Of a stretch of 64,000 bases of DNA, positions 19,402 through 30,461 are shown piece by piece (the stretch's first letter is position 1; each line of letters begins with the position of its first letter). This stretch comes from Massilia sp. YIM B02443. Its GTDB lineage: Bacteria; Pseudomonadota; Gammaproteobacteria; Burkholderiales; Burkholderiaceae_D. Location of the stretch: positions 1-64,000 of the forward strand of contig NZ_JASNRA010000007.1 of assembly GCF_030411955.1 (NCBI RefSeq). Direction: 5' to 3'. A program made the translations under genes and the position numbers. The notes beneath the pieces were generated by a model. That model ran no database searches, had not been told where the DNA came from, and was given only the letters and a program-made list of their open reading frames with translations.

Positions 19402-19989
19402 ATGGACGATATCGTAAAACAGGCAATGGCCAAGTGGCCGAACGTGCCGCACTGCTACGGCTGGCTGGCGCTCGATGCGCGCGGCGGCTGGCGCATGCGC
19501 GACGAAGCGGCCCAGCGCGCCGATGCGGCGGGCGACAAGCTGACCAATCCGGCGCTGGTCGGCTTCATCAACCGCAACTACGGGCACGACGAGCGCGGCA
19601 ACTGGTATTTCCAGAACGGGCCGCAGCGGGTGTACGTGAACCTGGAGGCGACGCCGTTCATCGCGCGCACCGATCCGCAGCAGGGACTGGTGTTGCAGAC
19701 CGGGCAGGCGCTGGCGCAGATCGAGCACGTGTATCTGAGCGATGCCGGCGCGGTGCTGTTCCAGGCTGGCGAGATCGTGGCGCAGCTGGACGACCGCGAC
19801 GTGGCGCAGGTGCTGGGCAAGCTGCAATTGGATGGGCAGGCTGCGTCGGACGAGGCGGTGATGGCGTGGCTGGAGAATGGCGCCGGCAAGTTGGCGCTGC
19901 CGTGGAATGGCAAGGCCTACGACGTCGAACGCATCGGGTCCAGCGACTTGCCGCAGCGCTTCGGCTTCAACCAGTTGCCAACCCCGTAG
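19402..19989 (+). CDS. Conserved uncharacterised protein (MDDIVKQAM... family)
   Basis: 195 residues from ATG at 19402, four bases after the hydrolase stop. I recognise the pattern (KWPNVPHCYGWLALDARGGW, FINRNYGHDERGNWYFQNGP, QRVYVNLE) as a soluble protein conserved in Betaproteobacteria and annotated only by a DUF number, possibly DUF2946; I am not certain of the number. No signal peptide or membrane helix. The stop TAG at 19987-19989 falls inside a REP-like repeat (left unit 19984-20027), so the last residues (LPTP) and the stop are set by the repeat. Confidence 0.7.
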   Translation: MDDIVKQAMAKWPNVPHCYGWLALDARGGWRMRDEAAQRADAAGDKLTNPALVGFINRNYGHDERGNWYFQNGPQRVYVNLEATPFIARTDPQQGLVLQTGQALAQIEHVYLSDAGAVLFQAGEIVAQLDDRDVAQVLGKLQLDGQAASDEAVMAWLENGAGKLALPWNGKAYDVERIGSSDLPQRFGFNQLPTP

Positions 19990-20112
19990 GGTTGGCCTAG
20001 GCGGCCCCGCGCTTCGCCGCCGACGCGGTGATCGTCAGCAGTTCAGATATCGCACCGGATGATCTTGCGGCCAACTATCGCCGCGTCGGCGGCGGAGCCG
20101 CCAACCCTACGG
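19984..20112. repeat. REP-like inverted repeat pair, locus 1
   Basis: Left unit 19984-20027 begins CCGTAGGGTTGGC and ends CGCCGCCGACGCGG. Right unit 20081-20112 is its reverse complement, beginning CCGCGTCGGCGG and ending CCAACCCTACGG. The left unit has about 12 extra bases in its middle. The same unit occurs as an inverted pair at 54357-54462 and, diverged, at 60003-60052. It lies between convergent genes and may act as a terminator or mRNA-end hairpin. Confidence 0.8.
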
Positions 20113-20139
20113 TAACGTTCAGCCCACCCGCGCCGCCGA

Positions 20140-21744
20140 TCAGCGCTCCTTCTCGTCTTCCTTTTCCTGCTCCTGGCGCGCCTTCAACTCGCGCTCGCGC
20201 GCATCGATCACGGCCTGGTCGTAGAACGACACGTCGCCGGCCTTCCTCGCCAGTTCCAGCTGCGCCACCGCGGCCGGCAGCGCCCCCGCCAGCACGTACG
20301 ATTCGGCCAGCGACATGTGCTGCAGCGCGATCTTGCCCTGCTTGGCATAGGTCCGCGCCAGCAGGTCGTGCAGCTTGGTCTCCTCGCGATACTGCTGGCT
20401 CTGCTCGCGCAGGTAGCGCGCCGCATCGTCGAGCTTGTTATTCGCGATCAGCGCCTCGGCGTACTGGTGCGCGATGGCGCGCGACAGCGGGAAGCGCTGG
20501 CGCGCCGTCTCCGCCTCTTGCAGCGCCTGCGCCTGCACCGCCGCCGGCTGCGCGGTTGCCATCTTGATCTCGATCGACAGCCCGGCGAACATGGTCGCGC
20601 CGTCGCCCACCGTGGACGGCGCCGTCGAAAACACGCCCTCCTTCGGCTTGACGGTCTCGCGCGCCTTGTCGAGCCAGCGCTGGGCGCCGGCCAGGTCGCC
20701 TTCCTTCAGCGCCAGGTAGGCCAGGCCATACTGTGCCCCGGCCTGCTGCTGGCGGTGGCTTTCCTTGAGCTGGGTCTCGAACGCGGTGCGGACATCGCGC
20801 CGGCCCTGCTCGCCCTGGTCCTGCAGCACGCGGATGCGCGCCCGCACCAGGTGGAAATCGAGGGCGTCGACGCGCTGCTTCTTCGGCATCTCGCGGATGC
20901 GCGCCTGCATGTCGGTGATGCGCTCCTGGGTCAGCGGGTGGCTGCTCAGGTTGCTCAAGCCGGCCGGCAATTCTCCGTACAGCTTGCTGGCGCTCTGCAG
21001 GCGGCGGAAGAATGCGACGATGCCGGTGGTGTCGTAGCCGCCCGCCTCCATGATCTGGAAGCCGACGCGGTCGGCCTCGCGCTCGGCGTCGCGGCTGAAG
21101 CTGAGCTGGCGATGGATCGCCAGGCCCTGCCCGCCCATCAGCACGCCCATGGCCGCGTCCGACCCGCCCTTGGCGGCCAGCGCCGCCAGGATCAGCGACG
21201 CCAGCGGCAGCAGCACGTCCTGGCGTTGCTGGCCCAGCATGCGCGCGATGTGGCGCTGCGACACGTGGCCGATCTCGTGCGCGATCACGCCGGCCAGTTC
21301 CGATTCGGTCTGGGCCGCGATGATCAGGCCCGAGTGCGAGCCGATGAAGCCGCCGGGCAGCGCGAACGCGTTCAGCTGCGCATCGCGCACCGCGAAGAAG
21401 GTGAAGTCGGCATTGGTTTCGCCGCGCGCGCCGGGCGCGGCGGCGACCAGGGCGTTGCCGAAATTGTTCAGGTATTCGGCGATCGGCTCGTCGTCGAGAT
21501 AGTCGCGGTCGCGCCGGATGTCGCGCATGATCTCTTCGCCGAGCTTGCGCTCGACCACCGGCGACAGGTCGGCGCGCGCGGTGTCGCCGAGCGTGGGCAG
21601 GTGGGTATGGTCGGGCCGCTTGAGGGTCTGGGCGACACCGGAATCGGAAGCGGCAACGGCGAAAGCGGCCGTCACGCACAGGGCGGCGGCGGACATTGCA
21701 GGGCGCCAGCGGCGCGCGGTTGCGGGGCGGACGACGGATTTCAC
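20140..21744 (-). CDS. M48 family metalloprotease with TPR region, BepA-like
   Basis: 534 residues. I prefer the GTG at 21744 because it gives a basic n-region (KSVVRPATARRWRP) before the hydrophobic signal; ATG at 21696 would remove it. The zinc site is HEIGH at about 156-160 (IAHEIGHVSQRH) with the third ligand in EREADRVG near residue 221. TPR-like helical repeats follow from about residue 300 to the end, and the tail is a charged EKEDEKER. This layout matches BepA/YfgC, a periplasmic protease and chaperone that clears stalled outer-membrane proteins and LptD intermediates. It is divergent from moaC with a 76-base shared promoter gap. Confidence 0.88.
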   Translation of the reverse strand: MKSVVRPATARRWRPAMSAAALCVTAAFAVAASDSGVAQTLKRPDHTHLPTLGDTARADLSPVVERKLGEEIMRDIRRDRDYLDDEPIAEYLNNFGNALVAAAPGARGETNADFTFFAVRDAQLNAFALPGGFIGSHSGLIIAAQTESELAGVIAHEIGHVSQRHIARMLGQQRQDVLLPLASLILAALAAKGGSDAAMGVLMGGQGLAIHRQLSFSRDAEREADRVGFQIMEAGGYDTTGIVAFFRRLQSASKLYGELPAGLSNLSSHPLTQERITDMQARIREMPKKQRVDALDFHLVRARIRVLQDQGEQGRRDVRTAFETQLKESHRQQQAGAQYGLAYLALKEGDLAGAQRWLDKARETVKPKEGVFSTAPSTVGDGATMFAGLSIEIKMATAQPAAVQAQALQEAETARQRFPLSRAIAHQYAEALIANNKLDDAARYLREQSQQYREETKLHDLLARTYAKQGKIALQHMSLAESYVLAGALPAAVAQLELARKAGDVSFYDQAVIDARERELKARQEQEKEDEKER

Positions 21745-21820
21745 GGTGCTATGATAACCGTATCCGCGCGCAGATTGCTGCTGCCGACTTACTTTGTTAC
21801 CTCATCATATCGACCTTGCA

Positions 21821-22327
21821 ATGACGACTACCGCTCCAACCGCCGACCATCTGACCCACTTCGACGCCACCGGCCAGGCCCACATGGTCGACGTCGGCGC
21901 CAAGCAGGACACCCACCGCGTCGCGGTGGCGGCCGGTACCATCCGCATGAAGCCGGAGACCCTGGCCCTGATTACTTCGGGCAGCGCCAAGAAAGGCGAC
22001 GTGATCGGCATCGCGCGCATCGCCGCGATCATGGCTTCCAAGCGCACCAGCGACCTGGTGCCGCTGTGCCATCCGCTGCCGATCACGCGCGTGGCGGTGG
22101 ATTTCGAGATCGACGCGGCGGCCAACAGCGTGCACTGCCGGGCCCAGGTCGAAACCATCGGCAAGACCGGGGTCGAAATGGAAGCGCTGACCGCGGTGCA
22201 GGTGGGGCTGCTGACGGTGTACGACATGTGCAAGGCCGTGGACCGCGGCATGGTGATGACGGATGTGCGCGTGATGGAAAAGCACGGCGGCAAGAGCGGC
22301 GACTGGACCGCCGACATCGACGCTTGA
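21821..22327 (+). CDS. moaC: Cyclic pyranopterin monophosphate synthase
   Basis: 168 residues. [62 protein letters not shown] and [11 protein letters not shown] are MoaC motifs, with the LCHP His and the conserved Lys and Asp of MCKAVD in the active site. It forms cyclic pyranopterin monophosphate in molybdenum-cofactor synthesis after MoaA. No other molybdopterin genes are in the window. Confidence 0.96.
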   Translation: MTTTAPTADHLTHFDATGQAHMVDVGAKQDTHRVAVAAGTIRMKPETLALITSGSAKKGDVIGIARIAAIMASKRTSDLVPLCHPLPITRVAVDFEIDAAANSVHCRAQVETIGKTGVEMEALTAVQVGLLTVYDMCKAVDRGMVMTDVRVMEKHGGKSGDWTADIDA

Positions 22328-22444
22328 CCCAGCGTCGTCCATTGGACACGCGCCTGTAGACATTCCGGCCACTCCTCTTATACTTGTGGTGCGATGCACA
22401 ACCTTGCCTCGCTTCCCCCCAGAACCTGCTTGAGAGGATGTGCC

Positions 22445-22783
22445 ATGACCACGACCGCTTACCCGCAGTTCAATCCCGTTCCATTCCAGATGAATACCCG
22501 TCCCTACCAGGACGCCGTCGCCAAGATCGCCAACGTCTACGCCGACTCGATGCGCGCCAACGTCGAGCAGATGTGGATCAGCTCGTCGCAGATCATCGTG
22601 CAGGAAACCGTCAAGGCGTTCATGGCGGCGTCGCAGTCGTGCATGGAGGCGCTGGCCAAGAACGCGGCTTCGGTGCAGCAGCAATCGTTCGGCCGCATCA
22701 TCGGCGCCAACCAGAAAGCCTTCGAGATCATGGGCCAGGCGGCGACGGATATGATGTTGTCCGGCCTGAAGCCCGTCCAGTAA
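22445..22783 (+). CDS. Short phasin-like protein
   Basis: 112 residues from ATG at 22445, with GAGAGG just upstream. The protein is almost wholly amphipathic helix (YADSMRANVEQMWISSSQ, SFGRIIGANQKAFEIMGQAA) and has the phasin pattern of Ala, Gln and Met with no signal or membrane segment. Phasins coat polyhydroxyalkanoate granules. Typical phasins have about 180 residues, so this is short, and the family assignment is moderate. A TATACT element upstream (near 22381) could be its -10 box. Confidence 0.6.
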   Translation: MTTTAYPQFNPVPFQMNTRPYQDAVAKIANVYADSMRANVEQMWISSSQIIVQETVKAFMAASQSCMEALAKNAASVQQQSFGRIIGANQKAFEIMGQAATDMMLSGLKPVQ

Positions 22784-22937
22784 GACGCTGCCCGCGCTGC
22801 GCCGGACTCCGGCGTAGCAGGCAGTCATGGGCGTCATCACGAATGTGCAACCTCTTGCATTAAAAGCACGCAACAGGAGTGGCAAGCGTTGTCGGTAGTG
22901 ACACTAAGATACATTTGACGGGCGATCAACTGCTATC

Positions 22938-23696
22938 ATGCCGGGTTTTATTTGCGGCAACAGTCGCATTGCTGCACCCGATATGAAGAGCGTACTAGCC
23001 CACGAGCTCAAGCCTCAGGAGTACGAGTTCGAGACGCTGAACATGCAGGTCGGCGTCCGCTTGCAACTCATCACCCACCGGCGCCTCAAGCCGGTCCAGC
23101 ATTTCTCGACCCTGATCGGCTACGTCCGCGACGAATACCTGATCCTCAAATTGCCGTTCGAAGACGGTGCGCCGATCGGCCTCACCGAAGGCGAGCGGGT
23201 CACGGTGCGGGTGTTTTCGGGCGTAAACGTGTGCTCGTTCGCCTGTACCGTACAGCGCGTGTTCGGGCGGCCCTTGTTCTATGTGCACCTGTCGTTCCCG
23301 ACCTCGATCCAGGGCACCAGCCTGCGCGGCGCGATGCGGGTCCGGGCCGACCTGCCGGTGCGGGTGAGCAGCCTGCGCAATAGCGTGGCGCCGATGCAGT
23401 GCCTGCTGGCGAACGTGTCGGTGACGGGCGCCCGCATCGATTCGGCGCAGCCGCTGCCGCAGGATGAAAACGTGGTCGGCCTGCAATTTGCCCTGGTCGC
23501 CCCGCCGTCGAACCAGGAAACCCAGGTAAGCACCCGCGCCACGATCAGGAACCTGGCGGTGGCGCGCCCGGCCGACGGCCAGCGCGAACTGTACAGCTAT
23601 GGCGTCCAGTTCACCGATCTCGACCCGGTGCACTACACGCTGCTGCAGAACATGACCTACGAGGCGCTGCTGGCCGACCGCGCCAAGATCGTCTAG
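22938..23696 (+). CDS. YcgR-like flagellar brake / PilZ domain protein
   Basis: 252 residues from ATG at 22938; an in-frame ATG at 22983 is also possible. The N-terminal half (LNMQVGVRLQLITHR, GYVRDEYLILKLPF) matches the YcgR-type N-terminal domain and the C-terminal half is PilZ. The c-di-GMP-binding signature is present as RGAMR (RxxxR) near residue 133 and NVSVTGARI (NxSxxG). YcgR proteins bind c-di-GMP and slow the flagellar motor. The presence of an active-looking GGDEF-EAL protein at 2854 fits, though there are no flagellar genes here. Confidence 0.85.
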   Translation: MPGFICGNSRIAAPDMKSVLAHELKPQEYEFETLNMQVGVRLQLITHRRLKPVQHFSTLIGYVRDEYLILKLPFEDGAPIGLTEGERVTVRVFSGVNVCSFACTVQRVFGRPLFYVHLSFPTSIQGTSLRGAMRVRADLPVRVSSLRNSVAPMQCLLANVSVTGARIDSAQPLPQDENVVGLQFALVAPPSNQETQVSTRATIRNLAVARPADGQRELYSYGVQFTDLDPVHYTLLQNMTYEALLADRAKIV

Positions 23697-23733
23697 CGCC
23701 GGCCAGACCGATCAGACCACGTCAAAGTCAGAG

Positions 23734-24696
23734 TCAGCGCCAGCCGTCCGGCAGCGGCAGCCCATCCGCGATGGCCAGCTGTTCCATCGCATCTTCCAGC
23801 AGCATGCGCGCCCGGCCCGAGGCCAGCGCCAGCTGCGCGTGCAGCGCCGCGTCTTCGGGATTGCGCGACGCGCATTGCTGGCTGTAGCGCTCGAAACTGC
23901 CCACCATCAGCAGCACGTCGGTCAGGTGGCGCGGGCATTCGCAGGTGACGTTGGTGCCGGCCGCGGTGATCCGCGCCAGCGCGGTTTCGTCGAAGCGCGG
24001 TGGCGCCACGTTCGGCAGCGCGATGCCGTGCAGCGGCGGACGGTGGCCGTCCAGCGCCGACTGGCACAGCAGCGCCAGCTCGGTCAGGTCGGCCGGGATG
24101 CGCGCCACCAGGCAGCCCTGGGCGCGCAGCGCGCGGATGGTAGCGCTGGGCGAGAAGCGGTACAGCACCACGGTGGCGCTCACGCCGGTGGCCTGGCGCG
24201 CGGCGACGATCGGCGCGATCGCGTTGTCGTCGAGCTCGGACATCTCGATCACCAGCACGTCGGCGCCGGCGTCGGGCGCCAGGCGCGGCGCCTGTTCCAG
24301 GTCGTCGCAATGACCGCGCACGTCCAGGCCATAGGCGCCCTGGCCCATGGCCGCGATGCGGCGCGACAGCATGGCGCCCACCAGCAGCACCCGCACCGGG
24401 GTCTCCGCCACCGCCTTGGCCTGGCCGTCCAGACCCAGCATCGACTGCAGTTGTTCGTGGCTGAGTCCGGCCAGCACGCCGATCGAGTGGCCCTGGTCGA
24501 CCAGTTGCTTGAGCAGGCCGAGGCGCGCGACCTGCTCGGCCGAGTACAGGCGCTGGCCGCGCTCGGAGCGCTGCGCTTCCGACAAGCTGTAGCGGCGCTC
24601 CCAGACGCGCAGCGTCTCGACCGGCAATCCCGCCAACCGCGCGGCAGCGCCGGTGCGGTACATGATCCGTTCTTGTCCCTTTTTAAAAGCATCCAT
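23734..24696 (-). CDS. MerR family regulator with B12-domain-like C-terminus
   Basis: 320 residues from ATG at 24696; ATG at 24663 is the alternative. The N-terminal winged helix is typical (MYRTGAAARLAGLPVETLRVWERRY split as YRTGAAARLAG and VETLRVWERRY, then RLYSAEQVARLGLLKQLVDQG). After it comes a region that looks like the cobalamin-binding Rossmann domain of LitR/CarH regulators (VRVLLVGAMLS, ADVLVIEMSELDDNAI, ATVVLYRF), but the DxHxxG cobalamin motif is absent. It may therefore bind something else or nothing. The 124-base gap to the divergent S9 peptidase gene is the likely operator region. Confidence 0.8.
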   Translation of the reverse strand: MDAFKKGQERIMYRTGAAARLAGLPVETLRVWERRYSLSEAQRSERGQRLYSAEQVARLGLLKQLVDQGHSIGVLAGLSHEQLQSMLGLDGQAKAVAETPVRVLLVGAMLSRRIAAMGQGAYGLDVRGHCDDLEQAPRLAPDAGADVLVIEMSELDDNAIAPIVAARQATGVSATVVLYRFSPSATIRALRAQGCLVARIPADLTELALLCQSALDGHRPPLHGIALPNVAPPRFDETALARITAAGTNVTCECPRHLTDVLLMVGSFERYSQQCASRNPEDAALHAQLALASGRARMLLEDAMEQLAIADGLPLPDGWR

Positions 24697-24910
24697 TATT
24701 ACGTGTCCCGAATGTGAACCTTGATAGTTAGTCGATAGTGTGTCACACATCTGACATTGATGCATTTCCGTTTGGTAATGTGCCAAGTTTATGCATACGG
24801 ACTAGCGCTCAGGCGACGATGGCCTTCCAGCCACATTTCATGTCACATGGTAAATTGATGGTCTACGTGCGCCGCATCCTGCCGCGCACCGACATCATCA
24901 AGAGGGTGGA

Positions 24911-26968
<2,058 letters not shown>

Positions 26969-27019
26969 TGCTCGCGGCATTGGCAAACCGCCAGCTGAAT
27001 TATCACCACTAGCATCAGC

Positions 27020-27051
27020 CCGTCGTCCCCGGACTAGTCCGGGAACGACGG
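27020..27051. terminator. Near-perfect palindrome between convergent genes
   Basis: Arms 27020-27035 and 27036-27051 pair with one mismatch (centre GGACTAGTCC). It lies 52 bases after the S9 peptidase stop and 22 bases from the pilin stop, with TCTTT on the plus side. It fits a bidirectional terminator or a dispersed repeat. Confidence 0.6.
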
Positions 27052-27072
27052 TCTTTGGGCTAACCAAAACGC

Positions 27073-27555
27073 TTACTGCGCCGCCACCTCGAAGCTGTTC
27101 TTCTCGAACGCCCTCTTCACCGCATCGTTCTCGGTGATGCTCGACGCATCGACCTGCCACGTGAGGCTGGTTTCGGTCAGGTTCGGCGTGAACACCACCA
27201 TCTTGTCTTCCGTGCCCCTGCCGATATCGGCCAGGGTCAGCGTGATCTCGCCCGCATCGGCCACGGCCACATTCTTGACTTCCTTGGTCGCCGTGAAGGT
27301 GGTCGGGAACGCATCCTCGCTCGCGGTCTGGTTGCAATTGACCAGGTCGCCATTCTCCTGCCCGCATAGCGCCACCGCTGTCTTGTACGGGCTCAGCGCT
27401 GACAGCGCATTGGCGGCCTTGGCCTTGGAGGTGTATTCGGTATACGCGGGAATCGCCACCGTCGCCAGGATGCCGATGATGGCGACGACGATCATCAGTT
27501 CGATCAGGGTGAAGCCGCGTGCTATGTTGCGGTGCTGCTGTCGGTGCAGGTTCAT
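27073..27555 (-). CDS. Type IV pilin protein
   Basis: 160 residues from ATG at 27555 (GGAGAG upstream); the ORF extending to 27675 starts too early. The prepilin site is RG|FTLIELMIVVAIIGIL with a 14-residue leader and Glu at +5, followed by the hydrophobic helix. The globular part has two Cys close together (LCGQENGDLVNC) near the middle of the protein, not the usual C-terminal loop pair. No other pilus genes are near. It could be a major pilin PilA or a minor subunit; I cannot tell. It lies 200 bases after sucD, across a strong terminator. Confidence 0.85.
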   Translation of the reverse strand: MNLHRQQHRNIARGFTLIELMIVVAIIGILATVAIPAYTEYTSKAKAANALSALSPYKTAVALCGQENGDLVNCNQTASEDAFPTTFTATKEVKNVAVADAGEITLTLADIGRGTEDKMVVFTPNLTETSLTWQVDASSITENDAVKRAFEKNSFEVAAQ

Positions 27556-27700
27556 GGTCAGCTCTCCAGTGGGCAATAGAAATCGTGAGCCGTGCGCATG
27601 GAGACTGCACGGCGTACCAGTTAGGACGAGGCTGATTGTAGGGAGAGCAAACGGATCAATCCTGTGCGGCCACAAGTGCGCGCAAGAGAGCGGCGGACGA

Positions 27701-27728
27701 AAAAAACGGGGAGCCGCAGCTCCCCGTT
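27701..27728 (-). terminator. Rho-independent terminator of sucCD
   Basis: Perfect ten-base arms (27705-27714 and 27719-27728), four-base loop, then a run of six T on the minus strand (27706 down to 27701). It lies 28 bases after the sucD stop. Confidence 0.9.
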
Positions 27729-27756
27729 CTATAGGACGATCAGAAGACCGTCAGGA

Positions 27757-28638
27757 TTACAGCATTGCCTTCAGCAGACGCGCCATTTCCGACGGATTCT
27801 TGGTGACCTTGATGCCGCAGGCTTCCATGATTTCCAGCTTGGCTTGCGCGGTGTCGGCGCCGCCCGAGATCAGCGCGCCGGCGTGGCCCATGCGCTTGCC
27901 CGGAGGCGCGGTGACGCCGGCGATGAAGCCGACCACCGGCTTCTTCATGTTGTCCTTGATCCACTCAGCGGCGTTGGCTTCGTCCGGACCGCCGATTTCG
28001 CCGATCATGATGACCGCGTCGGTATCAGGATCGTCGTTGAACATGCGCATCACGTCGATGTGCTTCAGGCCGTTGATCGGGTCGCCGCCGATGCCGACTG
28101 CCGACGATTGGCCCAGGCCCAGTGCGGTCAGCTGGCCGACTGCTTCATAGGTCAGGGTGCCCGAACGCGACACGACGCCGATGCGGCCCTTCTTGTGGAT
28201 GTGGCCCGGCATGATGCCGATCTTGATTTCGTCCGGGGTGATCAGGCCTGGGCAGTTCGGGCCCAGCAGCAGGGTCTTGGAGCCGGCCTTGGCCATGCGA
28301 TCCTTGACTTCCATCATGTCGCGGACAGGGATGCCTTCGGTGATGCAGATTGCCAGGTCCAGCTCGGCTTCAACGGCTTCCCAGATCGCGGCGGCCGCGC
28401 CTGCCGGCGGAACGTAGATCACCGACACGGTGGCGCCGGTTTCCGACTTGGCTTCCTTGACCGATGCGTAGATCGGGATGCCTTCGAAATCTTCGCCGGC
28501 TTTCTTCGGGTTCACGCCGGCGACGAAGGCTTCCTTGCCGTTCGCGTAGTCGCGGCACATGCGGGTGTGGAACTGGCCGGTCTTGCCGGTGATGCCCTGG
28601 GTGATGACTTTGGTATCTTTGTTGATCAGAATCGACAT
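27757..28638 (-). CDS. sucD: Succinyl-CoA synthetase alpha subunit
   Basis: 293 residues. MSILINKDTKVITQGITGK, VIYVPPAGAAAAI, GPNCPGLITPDEIKIGIM, SRSGTLTYEA, GIGGDPINGL and the active-site region VGFIAGVTAPPGKRMGHAG with its phosphohistidine are standard. With SucC it converts succinyl-CoA to succinate with ATP or GTP formation in the TCA cycle. It starts 18 bases after the sucC stop, so they form one operon. Confidence 0.97.
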   Translation of the reverse strand: MSILINKDTKVITQGITGKTGQFHTRMCRDYANGKEAFVAGVNPKKAGEDFEGIPIYASVKEAKSETGATVSVIYVPPAGAAAAIWEAVEAELDLAICITEGIPVRDMMEVKDRMAKAGSKTLLLGPNCPGLITPDEIKIGIMPGHIHKKGRIGVVSRSGTLTYEAVGQLTALGLGQSSAVGIGGDPINGLKHIDVMRMFNDDPDTDAVIMIGEIGGPDEANAAEWIKDNMKKPVVGFIAGVTAPPGKRMGHAGALISGGADTAQAKLEIMEACGIKVTKNPSEMARLLKAML

Positions 28639-28656
28639 TTTTATATCCTTCGCGAA

Positions 28657-29829
28657 TTAGGCAGCGTGACCGGCGGCAGCGGCAACGACCTGCTTCGCTG
28701 CGTCTTCCATCGTGTCTGCGGAAATGATCGGCAGGCCCGAGTCAGCCAGCATTTTCTTGCCCAGGTCTTCGTTGGTGCCCTTCATGCGCACGACCAGCGG
28801 CACTTGCAGCGACACGGCCTTCGAGGCGGTGATCACGCCTTCGGCGATCACGTCGCAACGCATGATGCCGCCGAAGATGTTGACCAGGATGGCCTTCAGG
28901 CCCGGGTTCTTCAGCATGATCTTGAATGCTTCGGTTACCTTCTCGGCCGTCGCGCCACCGCCGACGTCCAGGAAGTTGGCCGGCTCGCCGCCGAACAGCT
29001 TGATGGTGTCCATGGTGGCCATGGCCAGGCCGGCGCCGTTCACCAGGCAGCCGATGTTGCCGTCGAGCGAGATGTAGGCCAGGTCGAACTTCGATGCTTC
29101 GACTTCGGCTGGATCTTCTTCGTCCAGGTCGCGGTAGGCGACGATTTCAGGGTGGCGGAACAGGGCGTTGGCGTCGAAGTTGAACTTCGCGTCCAGGGCG
29201 ATGACCTTGCCCGAACCGGTCAGGATCAGCGGGTTGATTTCGGCCAGCGATGCGTCGGTTTCCCAGTAGGCTTTGTACAGGCCTTGCAGGTTGGCGCGGG
29301 CGTCGGCGATCGACTCGGCCGGCACGCCGATCTTGGCGGCGACGTCGTCAGCCTGCTCGTCGGTCAGGCCGACCTTCGGGTCGATCACGACATTGTGGAT
29401 TTTTTCCGGGTTGCTGTGCGCGACTTCTTCGATGTCCATGCCGCCTTCCGACGACGCCATCAGCACGACCTTCTGGGTCACGCGGTCGGTGACCAGCGAG
29501 ACGTACAGTTCTTTTTTGATGTCCGCGCCTTCTTCGATCATCAGGCGACGCACTTTCTGGCCTTCAGGGCTGGTCTGATGCGTGATCAGCTGCATGCCCA
29601 TGATCTGGTCAGCGTATTCCTTGACTTGCTCGAGCGACTTGGCGACTTTCACGCCACCGCCCTTGCCACGGCCACCAGCGTGGATCTGGGCCTTGACCAC
29701 CCAGACCGGACCGCCCAGTTGTTCAGCGGCCTTGACGGCCTCTTCCACCGACATGCACGGAATGCCGCGCGGAACCGTCACCCCGAACTTTCGGAGGATT
29801 TCTTTGCCCTGATACTCATGGATTTTCAT
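28657..29829 (-). CDS. sucC: Succinyl-CoA synthetase beta subunit
   Basis: 390 residues. [31 protein letters not shown] (ATP-grasp loop), [37 protein letters not shown] and GGGATAEKV are family motifs. It carries the nucleotide-binding and subunit-contact parts of succinyl-CoA synthetase. It is first of the sucCD pair and follows the DUF2889 gene by 68 bases on the same strand, so DUF2889 may be in the same transcript. Confidence 0.97.
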   Translation of the reverse strand: MKIHEYQGKEILRKFGVTVPRGIPCMSVEEAVKAAEQLGGPVWVVKAQIHAGGRGKGGGVKVAKSLEQVKEYADQIMGMQLITHQTSPEGQKVRRLMIEEGADIKKELYVSLVTDRVTQKVVLMASSEGGMDIEEVAHSNPEKIHNVVIDPKVGLTDEQADDVAAKIGVPAESIADARANLQGLYKAYWETDASLAEINPLILTGSGKVIALDAKFNFDANALFRHPEIVAYRDLDEEDPAEVEASKFDLAYISLDGNIGCLVNGAGLAMATMDTIKLFGGEPANFLDVGGGATAEKVTEAFKIMLKNPGLKAILVNIFGGIMRCDVIAEGVITASKAVSLQVPLVVRMKGTNEDLGKKMLADSGLPIISADTMEDAAKQVVAAAAGHAA

Positions 29830-29897
29830 GCTGGCTTCCCTTCTTCTATTACTAATGAATTAGAAATACGGTTGAACTACAAAAAAAACAACGAATG

Positions 29898-30461
29898 CTA
29901 ACCCGACACGGCTTTGATGGACCATCGAGGATAGTATTTGGCCACGGCCGGGCCGTCGCTGCGCAGGGCATGGCAACGGTCGAGCTCGAAGGGCCGGTCC
30001 GTCGACGTCAAGCCGGCAACGCCAGGGGCGTCGACATTGTCGTCGGCGAAGGCTTGCAGCGCTGCGGTAGGCAGCACCTGGGCCAATTCGGTCAGGTGGG
30101 TGCAGCCGAGCACGCCGGTGAGGCGGTCTTTCAGGTGCAGCCTGAAATGGTTCACGAGCGAAAGCCCGATCAGTTTCTTGTAGGCGGGAGCGATCGTATC
30201 GCAGAAGCCCGGATACGGGACGGCATCGGATGCGGCTTCGGCATCGACGATGTTCAGGTCGCGGTCGATGGTGACGCGCAGCTTCAGGTCGTGCACCGGA
30301 ACGCCGCCAGGACGCGCGCCGGAGGCGAGCGTGATGTCACGCGTCTTGACGTCGCGGATATTGGCATCGAGATCCCACAAGCCATCGTCGCGCGCGAAGG
30401 CTTCGACGGTGATGGCGCGCGTATGCCGCAGCGTACGCGATACGGGTGGAGACAAAGGCAT
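29898..30461 (-). CDS. DUF2889 domain protein
   Basis: 187 residues from ATG at 30461; the longer ORF begins at a TTG. MPLSPPVSRTLRHTRAI, EAFARDDGLWDLDANI, VHDLKLRVTID and CTHLTEL are DUF2889 features. The family is soluble, of unknown function, and widespread in Betaproteobacteria. It is 68 bases upstream of sucC, and recX lies upstream across a 591-base gap. No motif gives a catalytic clue. Confidence 0.8.
   Translation of the reverse strand: MPLSPPVSRTLRHTRAITVEAFARDDGLWDLDANIRDVKTRDITLASGARPGGVPVHDLKLRVTIDRDLNIVDAEAASDAVPYPGFCDTIAPAYKKLIGLSLVNHFRLHLKDRLTGVLGCTHLTELAQVLPTAALQAFADDNVDAPGVAGLTSTDRPFELDRCHALRSDGPAVAKYYPRWSIKAVSG

Noticed and set aside
23734..24696. CarH/LitR light-sensing regulator
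   Set aside because: The cobalamin-binding DxHxxG motif is not seen, so photoreception is not claimed.
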